A DNA stretch of 61,628 nt from Clostridia bacterium (GTDB taxonomy: Bacteria > Bacillota > Clostridia > Oscillospirales > CAG-382), in assembly GCA_017620655.1 (NCBI GenBank), contig JAGAUT010000036.1:1-61628 (forward strand). The letters are read 5' to 3'. Under the pieces are notes generated by a model, which worked only from the letters and a program-made list of their open reading frames with translations, was not told where the DNA came from and did no database searches. This document shows positions 33,695-41,815 of the stretch, one piece after another (within the stretch, counting starts at the first letter, position 1; every line of letters begins with the position of its first letter). A program made the translations under genes and the position numbers.

Positions 33695-33707
33695 GGAGGT
33701 AAGAGTT

Positions 33708-34643
33708 ATGTCAGAAAAAATCGCAACACGTGACGGTTACGGCAAGGCTCTTGCCGAACTCAGTGAAAAATATGATTTTGTGGTTCTTGATGCTGACCTT
33801 GCGGCGGCAACAAAGACAGGTGTATTCAAAAAGGCATGTCCCTCAAAGTTCTTTGACTGCGGTATCGCAGAAGGTAACATGATGGGTGTTGCGGCAGGTA
33901 TTGCTTCAACTGGAAAGACAGTATTTGCTTCTTCCTTTGCAATGTTTGCGGCAGGCAGAGCTTTTGAACAGGTAAGAAATATAATCGGTTATCCTCACCT
34001 TAATGTTAAAATCGGTGCAACTCATGCAGGTATTACCGTTGGTGAAGACGGCGCAACACATCAGTGTAACGAAGATATTGCACTTATGAGAACAATTCCC
34101 GGAATGGTTATCCTCAATCCAGCCGATGCTGTTGAAGCAAAGGCTTGTGTCGAAGCGGCTCTCAATCATGAAGGTCCTGTTTATCTCAGATTCGGCAGAC
34201 TTGCTGTTCCCGTAATCTACGAAGAAGGACATAAGGTTGAAATAGGCAAGGGAAGTATTATCGAGGAAGGTACTGATGTTACAATTATTGCAACAGGTCT
34301 TATGGTTTCAATTGCTCTTGAAGCAAATGAAATCTTGAAGTCTGAGGGTATTTCCGCAAGAATAGTAAATATGCCTTGCATTAAACCTATCGATGCAGAA
34401 CTTATAAAAGAATCGGCTGCTAAGACGGGTGTCATTGTTACATGTGAAGAACATAACATCATCGGCGGACTTGGCAGTGCTGTTGCAGAAGTTGTGTGCG
34501 AATCAAAGCCTGTTCCCGTTGTTAGAGTCGGTGTAAACGACACATACGGCAAATCCGGTAAGGCACAGGATTTAATTCCAGTATTCGGTCTTGATGCACA
34601 GTCGGTTGTAAACCGTGTTAAAGAAGCTATTAAATTAAAGTAA
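33708..34643 (+). CDS. Transketolase, C-terminal subunit
   Basis: A 311-aa protein with the pyrimidine-binding domain ('DADLAAATKTGVFK', 'GIAEGNMMGVAAGIASTGKTVFASSFA', 'THAGITVGEDGATHQ') and the C-terminal regulatory/transketolase_C domain ('EEHNIIGGLGSAVAEVV'). The glutamate of GIAEGNM is the one that activates ThDP in the partner subunit. The start follows GGAGG. It pairs with the gene upstream to move two-carbon units between sugar phosphates, supplying pentoses and triose phosphate. Confidence 0.96.
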   Translation: MSEKIATRDGYGKALAELSEKYDFVVLDADLAAATKTGVFKKACPSKFFDCGIAEGNMMGVAAGIASTGKTVFASSFAMFAAGRAFEQVRNIIGYPHLNVKIGATHAGITVGEDGATHQCNEDIALMRTIPGMVILNPADAVEAKACVEAALNHEGPVYLRFGRLAVPVIYEEGHKVEIGKGSIIEEGTDVTIIATGLMVSIALEANEILKSEGISARIVNMPCIKPIDAELIKESAAKTGVIVTCEEHNIIGGLGSAVAEVVCESKPVPVVRVGVNDTYGKSGKAQDLIPVFGLDAQSVVNRVKEAIKLK

Positions 34644-34663
34644 TATATAAAGGAGAAAAGACA

Positions 34664-35872
34664 ATGAAGGTATTAGTTATCAATGCAGGTAGCTCGTCCA
34701 TCAAGTATCAGCTTATTGATATGACAAACGAAGCTCTCCTTGCAAAAGGTCAGTGCGACAGAATCGGTATTGACGGAGGCAACTTCAAGCAGAAGAACGC
34801 TGACGGTACTGAATATAAGGTAGAAGTTGATATTCCCGACCACGCAGCAGGTATCAAGCTTGTTGTAGATGCTCTTACAGATAAGGACCATGGTGTTATC
34901 GCCTCCATGAGCGAAATCGGTGCGGTAGGTCATAGAGTGGTTCACGGCGGTGAAAAGTTCTCGGGTTCCGTTGTTATCACAGAAGACGTAATTGAAGCAG
35001 TTAAGGAATGTTCTGTTCTCAGTCCTCTCCATAATCCTGCAAACCTCACAGGTATCAGAGCTTGTCAGGAAATCATGGGTATGGATGTTCCTCAGGTTGG
35101 TGTATTTGATACATCCTTCCATCAGACAATGCCCGATTTTGCATATATGTATGCAATTCCCTACGAATATTATGAAAAGTATAAGCTCAGAAGATACGGC
35201 TTCCACGGTACTTCTCACAGATATGTAACTGCAAGAGCTGCTGCTATGCTCGGCAAGAAGCCCGAAGAAATCAATATCGTAACATGCCACCTCGGTAACG
35301 GTTCTTCCATTGCTGCTGTCAAGGGCGGTAAGTGCTTTGATACAACAATGGGTGTTACTCCTCTTGAAGGTCTCATGATGGGTACTCGTTGCGGTAACAT
35401 TGACCCTGCTATTATTCCTTTCCTCATGGAAAAAGAAGGCATGACTGCTAAGGATATCGATACAATGATGAACAAGAAGTCAGGTATCCTCGGTGTTACA
35501 GGCGGCGTTACAAGCGATAACAGAGATATCGAAGAAGGCGCTAAGGCAGGTAACGAAAGATATCAGCTTATCGAAAGTATGCTTTGTCACCAGATTACAA
35601 AGTTCGTAGGCGGCTACGCTGCAGCTATGGGCGGTGTTGATGCTATCGTATTTACGGGCGGTATTGGCGAAAACAATCCTCAGTACAGAACAAGAGTAGG
35701 TGAAAACCTTAAGTTCATGGGTGTTGAAATCGATGAAGAAGTCAACGCAAAGGCTAAGAGAACAAGCGATGAAAACGACATTTCCAAGCCTTCTGCTAAG
35801 GTTAAGATGCTTGTAATCCCCACAAATGAAGAACTCATGATTGCAAGAGATACTTACGAGCTTGTAAAGTAA
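34664..35872 (+). CDS. ackA: Acetate kinase
   Basis: A 402-aa ASKHA-fold kinase: N-terminal 'VLVINAGSSSIKYQLID', 'GHRVVHGGEKF', 'YGFHGTSHRYV' and 'VTCHLGNGSSIAAV...DTTMGVTPLEGLMMGTRCG' are signature blocks. It makes ATP and acetate from acetyl phosphate. It is 20 bp downstream of the split transketolase, and a strong terminator follows. No phosphotransacetylase or phosphoketolase is next to it, so the acetyl-phosphate source is encoded elsewhere. Confidence 0.97.
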   Translation: MKVLVINAGSSSIKYQLIDMTNEALLAKGQCDRIGIDGGNFKQKNADGTEYKVEVDIPDHAAGIKLVVDALTDKDHGVIASMSEIGAVGHRVVHGGEKFSGSVVITEDVIEAVKECSVLSPLHNPANLTGIRACQEIMGMDVPQVGVFDTSFHQTMPDFAYMYAIPYEYYEKYKLRRYGFHGTSHRYVTARAAAMLGKKPEEINIVTCHLGNGSSIAAVKGGKCFDTTMGVTPLEGLMMGTRCGNIDPAIIPFLMEKEGMTAKDIDTMMNKKSGILGVTGGVTSDNRDIEEGAKAGNERYQLIESMLCHQITKFVGGYAAAMGGVDAIVFTGGIGENNPQYRTRVGENLKFMGVEIDEEVNAKAKRTSDENDISKPSAKVKMLVIPTNEELMIARDTYELVK

Positions 35873-35890
35873 GATAATTCAAATATTTTA

Positions 35891-35927
35891 AACACATGGA
35901 TTGTTCTTACTTTCCATGTGTTTTTTT
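35891..35927 (+). terminator. Terminator after ackA
   Basis: AACACATGGA (35891-35900) pairs with TCCATGTGTT (35913-35922), then a T run. The SD of the next gene (GAGGT) begins directly after the T run. Confidence 0.92.
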
Positions 35928-35937
35928 GAGGTAAATT

Positions 35938-36255
35938 ATGTTTGATTTAAACTTTGATATGACAACCGTAATACTTATAATAAACATTTTTACGTTTCTT
36001 CTGTTTGGGTTTGATAAGGTGCGCGCAAAAAACAAAGGCTTCAGAGTGCCGGAGGTAATTCTGATATTGTTGTCGTTGTTTTTCGGGGGAGTGGGTGCTA
36101 TACTCGGAATGGTTGTATTTAACCATAAAACCAGTAAGATATCATTCAGAATTATTGTACCTGCTTCTTTTGCATTGAATTACATTTTCTGTTATGATTC
36201 ATTCAGTATCTTCAAGCAGTTGCTAGAGTCAATTCTGAGTATTATTCCTGAATAA
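35938..36255 (+). CDS. DUF1294-family membrane protein
   Basis: A 105-aa protein with three hydrophobic segments and the DUF1294 pattern: 'NIFTFLLFGFDKVRAKNKGFRVPE', then 'LLSLFFGGVGAILGMVVFNHKT'. The family is small integral membrane proteins of unknown function. GAGGT lies 6 bases upstream. It begins just after the ackA terminator, so expression would depend on read-through or an unrecognised promoter. Confidence 0.88.
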   Translation: MFDLNFDMTTVILIINIFTFLLFGFDKVRAKNKGFRVPEVILILLSLFFGGVGAILGMVVFNHKTSKISFRIIVPASFALNYIFCYDSFSIFKQLLESILSIIPE

Positions 36256-36298
36256 CAGAAAATTAACAATTTAATTGTAACTATTTGGCATTTAAGTG

Positions 36299-36327
36299 TT
36301 GCAAAAAAATTAACAATGATATATAAT
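36299..36327 (+). promoter_or_regulatory. Promoter of the decarboxylase operon
   Basis: TTGCAA (36299-36304) and TATAAT (36322-36327), 17-bp spacer. The 5' leader holds a small stem, AAGTT-GGG-AAACTT (about 36345-36359). Confidence 0.75.
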
Positions 36328-36401
36328 AAGTTCATAATGGGGCGGAAGTTGGGAAACTTGCGCATATAACCATTTTTGAATATCTGTATGGAGGTAAAGA
36401 T

Positions 36402-37889
36402 ATGGATTTACAGAAGAGAAGCGAAAGCCTCGTCAAAGCTAAGAAATCCCTCATTGACAAGACTGCTGCCGACAAACTCCATAAAGCCGGTAGATTTACC
36501 GCGTATGAGCTTATAGGACAGCTTTTTGATGAAGGTACTTTTGTTGAGACAAATGCATATGTAAAGGCTTACGCTAATGAAATCGGCACAGCTGAAACCG
36601 CTGAATATGAAGGCGTTGTGTGCGGCTACGGTGCTGTTGACGGAAGACTTACCTTTGTTTACGCTCAGAACGCTGCAAGACTCAACGGTGCGTTTTCCAA
36701 GGCTGCTGCAGATAAGATTGCGGCTCTTTATGATATGGCAAAGAAGAACGGCGCGCCTGTTGTGTCAGTTTTTGATTCCAACGGTGCGAAGGTTGAAGAA
36801 GGTATCGATGTACTTGCCGGTTACGGTAAGGTGATGAAGAAGGCAGCTTGCCTCAAGGGTAAGGTTCCTCAGATTGCGGTTGTTGTCGGTAACTGTGCAG
36901 GTGCTGCTGCTACTGTTGCAGCTATGGCTGACCTTTGCGTAATGGTTGATGGTGCATCTTATTCTATGTCTCCTGCAAGCGTTCTTGCTGCAAACGGTGC
37001 TGATAAGAATGTGGGCGATGCAGAATATGCTTCATCAAAGGGTATGGTATCCCTTACAGCAAAGTCTGCTGCAGAAGCTTTCAGCTCTGTTAAGGATGTT
37101 CTTTCCTACCTTCCTTCCAATAGACTTGATACTAACGTATATACAGGAATCGAAGATGATCCCAACCGTGCTACTCCTGAAGTTGCTTCAATTGTAGCAG
37201 GCGCTTCTTATGATGTTCACGCAGTAATTTCTGCAATCGCTGATGGCGGAAGATTTACAGAACTTGGTTCCGGTAAGGCTAAGGCAATTGTTACAGGCTT
37301 TGCAACAGTTAACGGCATTGTAGTCGGTGTTGTTGCAAATAATCCTGCTGCTAAGGATGCTAAGCTTTGCAGGGGCTGTATGAATAAGGCTGCAGATTTT
37401 ATTTCCTTCTGTGACTCTTTCGGTATTTCTGTTCTTACTCTTGTTGATACTAACGGCTTCTGTGTTGAATGTGAAGCAAAGGGCAAAGATTTTGTATCTG
37501 CAAGTGCAAAGCTTGCTGAAAGCTACTGTAAGGCAACTGTTCCTATGGTAACAGTAAATGTTGGCAACGCTTATGGCAGTGCATTCACAATCATGGGTTC
37601 AAAGGAACTCGGTACTGATATGGTAATTGCACTTGACTCCGCAAAGGTTGGCGTTCTTAAGCCTAATGCCGGGGTTGCTATGATGTGGTCTGAAAAGATG
37701 GCAGGAAGCAAGGCTCCCATTGAAAAGAGAAAGTCTCTTGAAGAAGAATGGGAACTCCTTATGTCTACACCTATTCTTGCAGCAGAAGCAGGACAGGTTG
37801 ATGATATAATCCCAGCTGAAGATTTAAGAGTTAAAGTTGCATCTGCACTTGAAATGCTCTCAATGAAGAGTGAATTTGCATCCCTTTAA
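36402..37889 (+). CDS. Divergent 12S/MmdA-like carboxyltransferase subunit
   Basis: A 495-aa crotonase-fold carboxyltransferase with two homologous halves (about 20-250 and 260-490). Landmarks of acyl-CoA carboxyltransferases are kept ('SNGAKVEEGIDVLAGYGKVM', 'VPQIAVVVGNCAGAAA', 'KAADFISFCDSFGISVLTLVDTNG'). The oxyanion-hole blocks are unusual, with CAGAAA in place of the common CAGGA and DTNGF for DVPGF. It is therefore related to MmdA and to the 12S subunit of Propionibacterium transcarboxylase but may use a different acyl-CoA or act structurally. First gene of a five-gene operon with gamma, biotin carrier, beta and 5S-like subunits. A strong GGAGG precedes the start. Confidence 0.85.
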   Translation: MDLQKRSESLVKAKKSLIDKTAADKLHKAGRFTAYELIGQLFDEGTFVETNAYVKAYANEIGTAETAEYEGVVCGYGAVDGRLTFVYAQNAARLNGAFSKAAADKIAALYDMAKKNGAPVVSVFDSNGAKVEEGIDVLAGYGKVMKKAACLKGKVPQIAVVVGNCAGAAATVAAMADLCVMVDGASYSMSPASVLAANGADKNVGDAEYASSKGMVSLTAKSAAEAFSSVKDVLSYLPSNRLDTNVYTGIEDDPNRATPEVASIVAGASYDVHAVISAIADGGRFTELGSGKAKAIVTGFATVNGIVVGVVANNPAAKDAKLCRGCMNKAADFISFCDSFGISVLTLVDTNGFCVECEAKGKDFVSASAKLAESYCKATVPMVTVNVGNAYGSAFTIMGSKELGTDMVIALDSAKVGVLKPNAGVAMMWSEKMAGSKAPIEKRKSLEEEWELLMSTPILAAEAGQVDDIIPAEDLRVKVASALEMLSMKSEFASL

Positions 37890-37910
37890 TCAGGAATAGG
37901 CGGTGTAATT

Positions 37911-38309
37911 ATGAATTTACAGTTATTAACTACGGCCGAGGAAATGCTTTTCTATTCCGAAAAGTTTGCTCCCGGTTCAAGTGAAGCACTCAGTAAGGCT
38001 GCTTCTTTCGGACTTCCTTTCTCGCTTTTTGGATTTGCGGTAGTTTTCGGAGTTCTTGCCGTTATTATGCTTGTTGTTATTGTATTCGGTAAGGTTTTCG
38101 GAGCTAAGCAGGATAGTCCTAAGTCTGCACCTAAACCTGTTGAAAAGAAAACGGAACCCAAGGTTGAAAATGTGCCTGCAGCAGTAAGTGTACCTGCTTC
38201 CGATAACGGCAGCATAGTTGCAGCAATTATGGTGGCAATCAGTGCATTCAGAGGTGCTAACGGTGAAACCGGCGGATTCAGAGTTGTTTCTTTCAAAAAG
38301 AGAAAGTAA
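37911..38309 (+). CDS. OadG-like gamma subunit of a Na+-pumping decarboxylase
   Basis: A 132-aa protein: a hydrophobic helix at about 38-62 (FGFAVVFGVLAVIMLVVIVFG), a Lys/Pro/Glu linker and a short C-terminal region with 'VAAIMVAISAFRG', the OadG C-terminal helix pattern. Gamma subunits anchor the carboxyltransferase to the membrane beta subunit. It lies 21 bp after the 12S-like gene and 30 bp before the biotin carrier gene. Low sequence conservation of this family is normal. Confidence 0.8.
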   Translation: MNLQLLTTAEEMLFYSEKFAPGSSEALSKAASFGLPFSLFGFAVVFGVLAVIMLVVIVFGKVFGAKQDSPKSAPKPVEKKTEPKVENVPAAVSVPASDNGSIVAAIMVAISAFRGANGETGGFRVVSFKKRK

Positions 38310-38339
38310 AATCTAACATATTTAAAGGAGATTATAATT

Positions 38340-38738
38340 ATGGCTAAGCAATATAGTGTTACAGTAAACGGCGTTGTATATGACGTTGTTGTTGAAGAAG
38401 TTGGTGCAGTTGCATCTGCACCTGTTGCAGCAGCTCCCGTAGCGGCACCTGTTGCAGCTCCTGCTCCCGTAGCAGCGGCACCCGCACCCGCAGCGGCTCC
38501 TGCACCTGCAGTAGCTCCCGGTGCCGGCGAACCCATCAATGCACCTCTTAACGGTACAGTTCTCAAGATTAATGTTGAAAACGGTGCTTCTGTTAAGAGC
38601 GGTGATGTTCTTTGCGTTCTTGAAGCAATGAAGATGGAAAATGACATCGTTGCTCCCAGAGACGGTAAGATTACATCCGTAGTAGCTCAGAAGGGCGCAT
38701 CTGTTAACTCAGGTGATGTTCTTTTCACACTCGCATAA
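38340..38738 (+). CDS. Biotin carrier protein (1.3S / GcdC-like)
   Basis: A 132-aa protein. A short beta N-terminus (SVTVNGVVYDVVVEEV), an Ala/Pro-rich flexible linker (about 25-62) and a biotinyl domain (about 63-132) with EAMKMEN, whose Lys is the biotinylation site. It shuttles CO2 between the carboxyltransferase and the membrane decarboxylase. The Ala-Pro linker is typical of free-standing carriers of glutaconyl-CoA, methylmalonyl-CoA and oxaloacetate decarboxylases. AAAGGAG lies upstream. Confidence 0.95.
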   Translation: MAKQYSVTVNGVVYDVVVEEVGAVASAPVAAAPVAAPVAAPAPVAAAPAPAAAPAPAVAPGAGEPINAPLNGTVLKINVENGASVKSGDVLCVLEAMKMENDIVAPRDGKITSVVAQKGASVNSGDVLFTLA

Positions 38739-38768
38739 GTTCTTAACTAAATTCAGAGGTGTTTACTA

Positions 38769-39983
38769 ATGTTTGATATTGTTGAAAGTTTGGTAAACCT
38801 TTGGAAAACAACCGGTATTTATCAGATGCTCTTCACTGACGGTCAGCTTGATATGGCGTTTATTAAAACACTTATCATGCTTGCTGTTTCAGGTGTTCTG
38901 ATTTATCTTGCAATTGGTAAGGGATTTGAACCTTTGCTTCTTTTGCCTATTGCTTTCGGTATGCTTCTCGCAAACCTTCCGGGTACCGGACTTTTCCATA
39001 AGGAATTCTTTATTAACGATACAGGTTATATCGATTGGGCGCTTTTAGGTAATAAAGGCGGTCTGATGGACTACCTGTATCTCGGCGTAAAGCTGGGTAT
39101 TTATCCGTCGCTTATTTTCCTTGCGATTGGTGCAATGACTGACTTTACTCCTCTTATTGCGAAGCCCACAAGCCTTCTTCTCGGTGCAGGTGCTCAGTTT
39201 GGTATCTACGTAGCTTTTACAGGTGCTCTTGCACTCGGCTTCTCACCCCAGGAAGCGGCTTCAATCGGTATTATCGGCGGTGCCGACGGTCCTACAGCTA
39301 TTCTTGTAACAAAGACACTTGCTCCTCATCTTCTCGGTGCAATTGCTGTTGCGGCTTATTCCTATATGGCACTTATCCCGATTATCCAGCCTCCGCTCAT
39401 GAAGCTTGTGACAACTAAGAAGGAAAGACAGATCAAGATGGAAATGTCTACTTTAAGACCTGTTTCCAGACTTGAAAAGCTTGTTTTCCCTGTGCTTGTT
39501 GCAGGCGTAGTTGCGCTTATTCTTCCTGATGCAGCACCCCTCGTAGGCTTCCTTATGCTTGGTAATTTGCTTAATGTATGTGGTGTTACGGATAGACTTT
39601 CTAAAACTGCACAGAATGAACTTTGTAATATAGTTACAATTTTCCTCGGTGTATCTGTTGGTATTACAGCCGATGCCGAAAGCTTCTTGAAGCTCGATAC
39701 AATACTTATTATTGTTCTCGGTCTCACAGCGTTCGCATTTGCTACCCTCGGCGGTCTTATGCTTGCTAAGATTATGTGTGTTCTCACAGGCGGTAAGGTA
39801 AATCCTCTTATCGGTTCTGCAGGTGTATCCGCGGTTCCCATGGCGGCTCGTGTTGCACAGACTGTTGGTCAGAAGGAAAACCCCTCTAACTTCCTTCTCA
39901 TGCACGCAATGGGTCCCAACGTTGCAGGTGTTATCGGTTCTGCCGTTGCAGCCGGTGTATTCCTTGCATCCATTCCTCACTAA
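38769..39983 (+). CDS. Na+-transporting carboxybiotin decarboxylase beta subunit
   Basis: A 404-aa polytopic protein of the OadB/MmdB/GcdB family. The signature 'AASIGIIGGADGPTAILV', with its functionally important Asp, and 'GSAGVSAVPMAARVAQ' are present; about 9-10 hydrophobic segments. It decarboxylates carboxybiotin and pumps Na+ outward. Length is usual for the family. GAGGTG precedes the start. It is flanked by the carrier and the 5S-like subunit, consistent with one membrane complex. Confidence 0.95.
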   Translation: MFDIVESLVNLWKTTGIYQMLFTDGQLDMAFIKTLIMLAVSGVLIYLAIGKGFEPLLLLPIAFGMLLANLPGTGLFHKEFFINDTGYIDWALLGNKGGLMDYLYLGVKLGIYPSLIFLAIGAMTDFTPLIAKPTSLLLGAGAQFGIYVAFTGALALGFSPQEAASIGIIGGADGPTAILVTKTLAPHLLGAIAVAAYSYMALIPIIQPPLMKLVTTKKERQIKMEMSTLRPVSRLEKLVFPVLVAGVVALILPDAAPLVGFLMLGNLLNVCGVTDRLSKTAQNELCNIVTIFLGVSVGITADAESFLKLDTILIIVLGLTAFAFATLGGLMLAKIMCVLTGGKVNPLIGSAGVSAVPMAARVAQTVGQKENPSNFLLMHAMGPNVAGVIGSAVAAGVFLASIPH

Positions 39984-40011
39984 TCGTTTGAATTAAGAAA
40001 GGAAAATAACT

Positions 40012-41403
40012 ATGGCAGTTAAAATTATGGAAACAGCTCTGCGTGACTCGCATCAGTCTCTTGTTGCGACACGTATGACTACAGAAGAAATGCTTCCGAT
40101 TCTCGATTCACTCGATGAAATCGGTTATTATGCGATGGAAGTGTGGGGCGGTGCAACTTTCGACTCCTGCCTCAGATTCCTTAATGAAGACCCCTGGCAG
40201 AGACTCAGAACAATCAGAAGCCATATCAAGAACTCCAAGCTTCAGATGCTCTTCAGAGGTCAGAACATTCTCGGTTACAGACACTATGCTGATGACGTAG
40301 TTGAATACTTTGTTCAGAAGTCTATTGCTAACGGTATTGATATCATCAGAATTTTCGATGCTCTCAATGATGTTCGTAACCTCAAGACAGCTATCAATGC
40401 TACAAAGAAGGAAGGCGGTCATGTTCAGGCAGCTCTTTCCTATACAACAGGTGCTACGTTTACAGAAGAATACTATGTAAAGTACGCAAAGCAGCTTGAA
40501 GAAATGGGTGCAGATTCTATCTGTATCAAGGATATGGCAGGTCTTCTTAAGCCTTATACTGCTTATAGCCTTGTTAAGGCTCTTAAGGAAAATGTTAAGG
40601 TTCCGATTCAGCTTCATACCCACTATACAGCGGGTCTCGCTTCCATGACAGTCCTCAAGGCTGTTGAAGCAGGTGTTGATATTATCGATACCGCTATGTC
40701 TCCTCTTGCTATGGGTACATCCCAGCCTCCGACGGAGCCTATCGTTGCAACTCTTGCAGGTACACAGTACGATACAGGTCTTTCACTCGAAAAGCTTGAT
40801 AAGGCTTCAAAGCAGTTTGATGCTCTCAGAGAAAAGTATCTTGCGAGCGGTCTTCTTGATCCCAAGGTTCTTAAGGTTGACGTTAATGCACTTCTTTATC
40901 AGGTTCCCGGCGGCATGCTTTCAAACCTTGTTTCTCAGCTTAAGAACGCAGGTAAGTCTGATAAGCTTTTAGAAGTTCTTGAAGAAGTACCGAGAGTAAG
41001 ACAGGATGTTGGTAATCCTCCTCTTGTAACTCCTTCTTCCCAGATTGTTGGTACACAGGCAGTTATGAATGTAATTGCAGGTGAAAGATATAAGATGGTA
41101 ACAAAGGAATTCAAGGGTCTTGTAAGAGGCGAATACGGTAAGACACCCGAACCTATTTCTGAAGAAATCAAGAAGAAGGTTATTGGCGATGAAAAGCAGA
41201 TTACTTGCAGACCCGCTGATAATATTAAGCCTGAACTTGAAAAGCTTAAGGCTGAATGTGCGCAGTATGTAATGCAGGATGAAGACGTGCTTTCTTACGC
41301 ACTCTTTGACCAGGTTGCAGTTAAGTTCTTTGAAGAAAGAAAGCTTACAGCTAACGGTCTTGATAAGAATACAGATACTGAAAATAAGATTACTACTGTT
41401 TAA
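40012..41403 (+). CDS. Oxaloacetate/pyruvate carboxyltransferase (OadA/PycB/5S type)
   Basis: A 463-aa protein. A TIM barrel (about 1-290) carries 'ETALRDSHQSLVATRM' (metal Asp), 'CIKDMAGLL' (carbamylated Lys) and 'QLHTHYTAG' (metal His residues); a conserved helical domain (about 300-440) follows. There is no C-terminal biotin domain, so it must work with the separate carrier upstream. It transfers CO2 between oxaloacetate and biotin. With the beta subunit this gives a Na+-pumping oxaloacetate decarboxylase; with the 12S-like subunit it could give a transcarboxylase. It ends at a strong terminator. Confidence 0.95.
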   Translation: MAVKIMETALRDSHQSLVATRMTTEEMLPILDSLDEIGYYAMEVWGGATFDSCLRFLNEDPWQRLRTIRSHIKNSKLQMLFRGQNILGYRHYADDVVEYFVQKSIANGIDIIRIFDALNDVRNLKTAINATKKEGGHVQAALSYTTGATFTEEYYVKYAKQLEEMGADSICIKDMAGLLKPYTAYSLVKALKENVKVPIQLHTHYTAGLASMTVLKAVEAGVDIIDTAMSPLAMGTSQPPTEPIVATLAGTQYDTGLSLEKLDKASKQFDALREKYLASGLLDPKVLKVDVNALLYQVPGGMLSNLVSQLKNAGKSDKLLEVLEEVPRVRQDVGNPPLVTPSSQIVGTQAVMNVIAGERYKMVTKEFKGLVRGEYGKTPEPISEEIKKKVIGDEKQITCRPADNIKPELEKLKAECAQYVMQDEDVLSYALFDQVAVKFFEERKLTANGLDKNTDTENKITTV

Positions 41404-41416
41404 TAATAGTGATTAT

Positions 41417-41454
41417 GGCTGTAATTGTGTGATTATTTTGGCACAATTACAGCC
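41417..41454. terminator. Bidirectional terminator
   Basis: GGCTGTAATTGTG (41417-41429) pairs perfectly with CACAATTACAGCC (41442-41454), 13 bp, 12-nt loop. It lies between the convergent 5S-like gene and ylmC-like gene; T tracts are short. Confidence 0.82.
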
Positions 41455-41751
41455 TTAGTTCTTAAAAATCCTTGATAATAATGTGGGTTTGTTTTCATTG
41501 TCTGTGGTTCTCGGGGGTAAAATATAGTCGGCAATAATCAAATCGTCTCCGATTTTCTTGATGCACTCCCATGGAATTGTTATCGTATTTCGTTTAAGTG
41601 AAAAACGGTACACAGGCAGTTCTACTACGACAGAAACAACCTGTGCATTTTCAAGCTGAATGTTTATATCGACTATAAATCCAAGTCTTGAACAGTCCAT
41701 GCAGCTGATCACTTCTTTTTTTGAAAGTTCTTCAAATGAGCACATACGCAT
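41455..41751 (-). CDS. YlmC/YmxH-family (PRC-barrel) sporulation protein
   Basis: A 98-aa PRC-barrel protein: 'MCSFEELSKKEVISCMDCSRLGFIVDINIQ' in pattern, and the family's 'IPWECIKKIGDDLIIADY'. YlmC/YmxH proteins are widespread in endospore formers and are linked to sporulation; mechanism unknown. The gene is divergent from hflX (64 bp apart) and starts after GGAGTG. The PRC barrel suggests binding a protein or RNA partner. I write the family name without claiming which paralogue it is. Confidence 0.85.
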   Translation of the reverse strand: MRMCSFEELSKKEVISCMDCSRLGFIVDINIQLENAQVVSVVVELPVYRFSLKRNTITIPWECIKKIGDDLIIADYILPPRTTDNENKPTLLSRIFKN

Positions 41752-41815
41752 ATTATCACTCCTTGATATATTTTATGCTCATACTTGATTTTTCTACACT
41801 TTTGCGGAGGTAACC

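Noticed and set aside
36402..37889. 12S-like carboxyltransferase as a pseudogene
   Set aside because: The frame is intact over 495 codons with a strong SD, good promoter and conserved scaffold motifs; it is divergent, not broken.
37952..38647. 231-codon minus-strand frame rich in Ala/Gly
   Set aside because: It is the complement of the gamma-subunit gene and of the Ala/Pro linker of the biotin carrier, which are supported on the plus strand.
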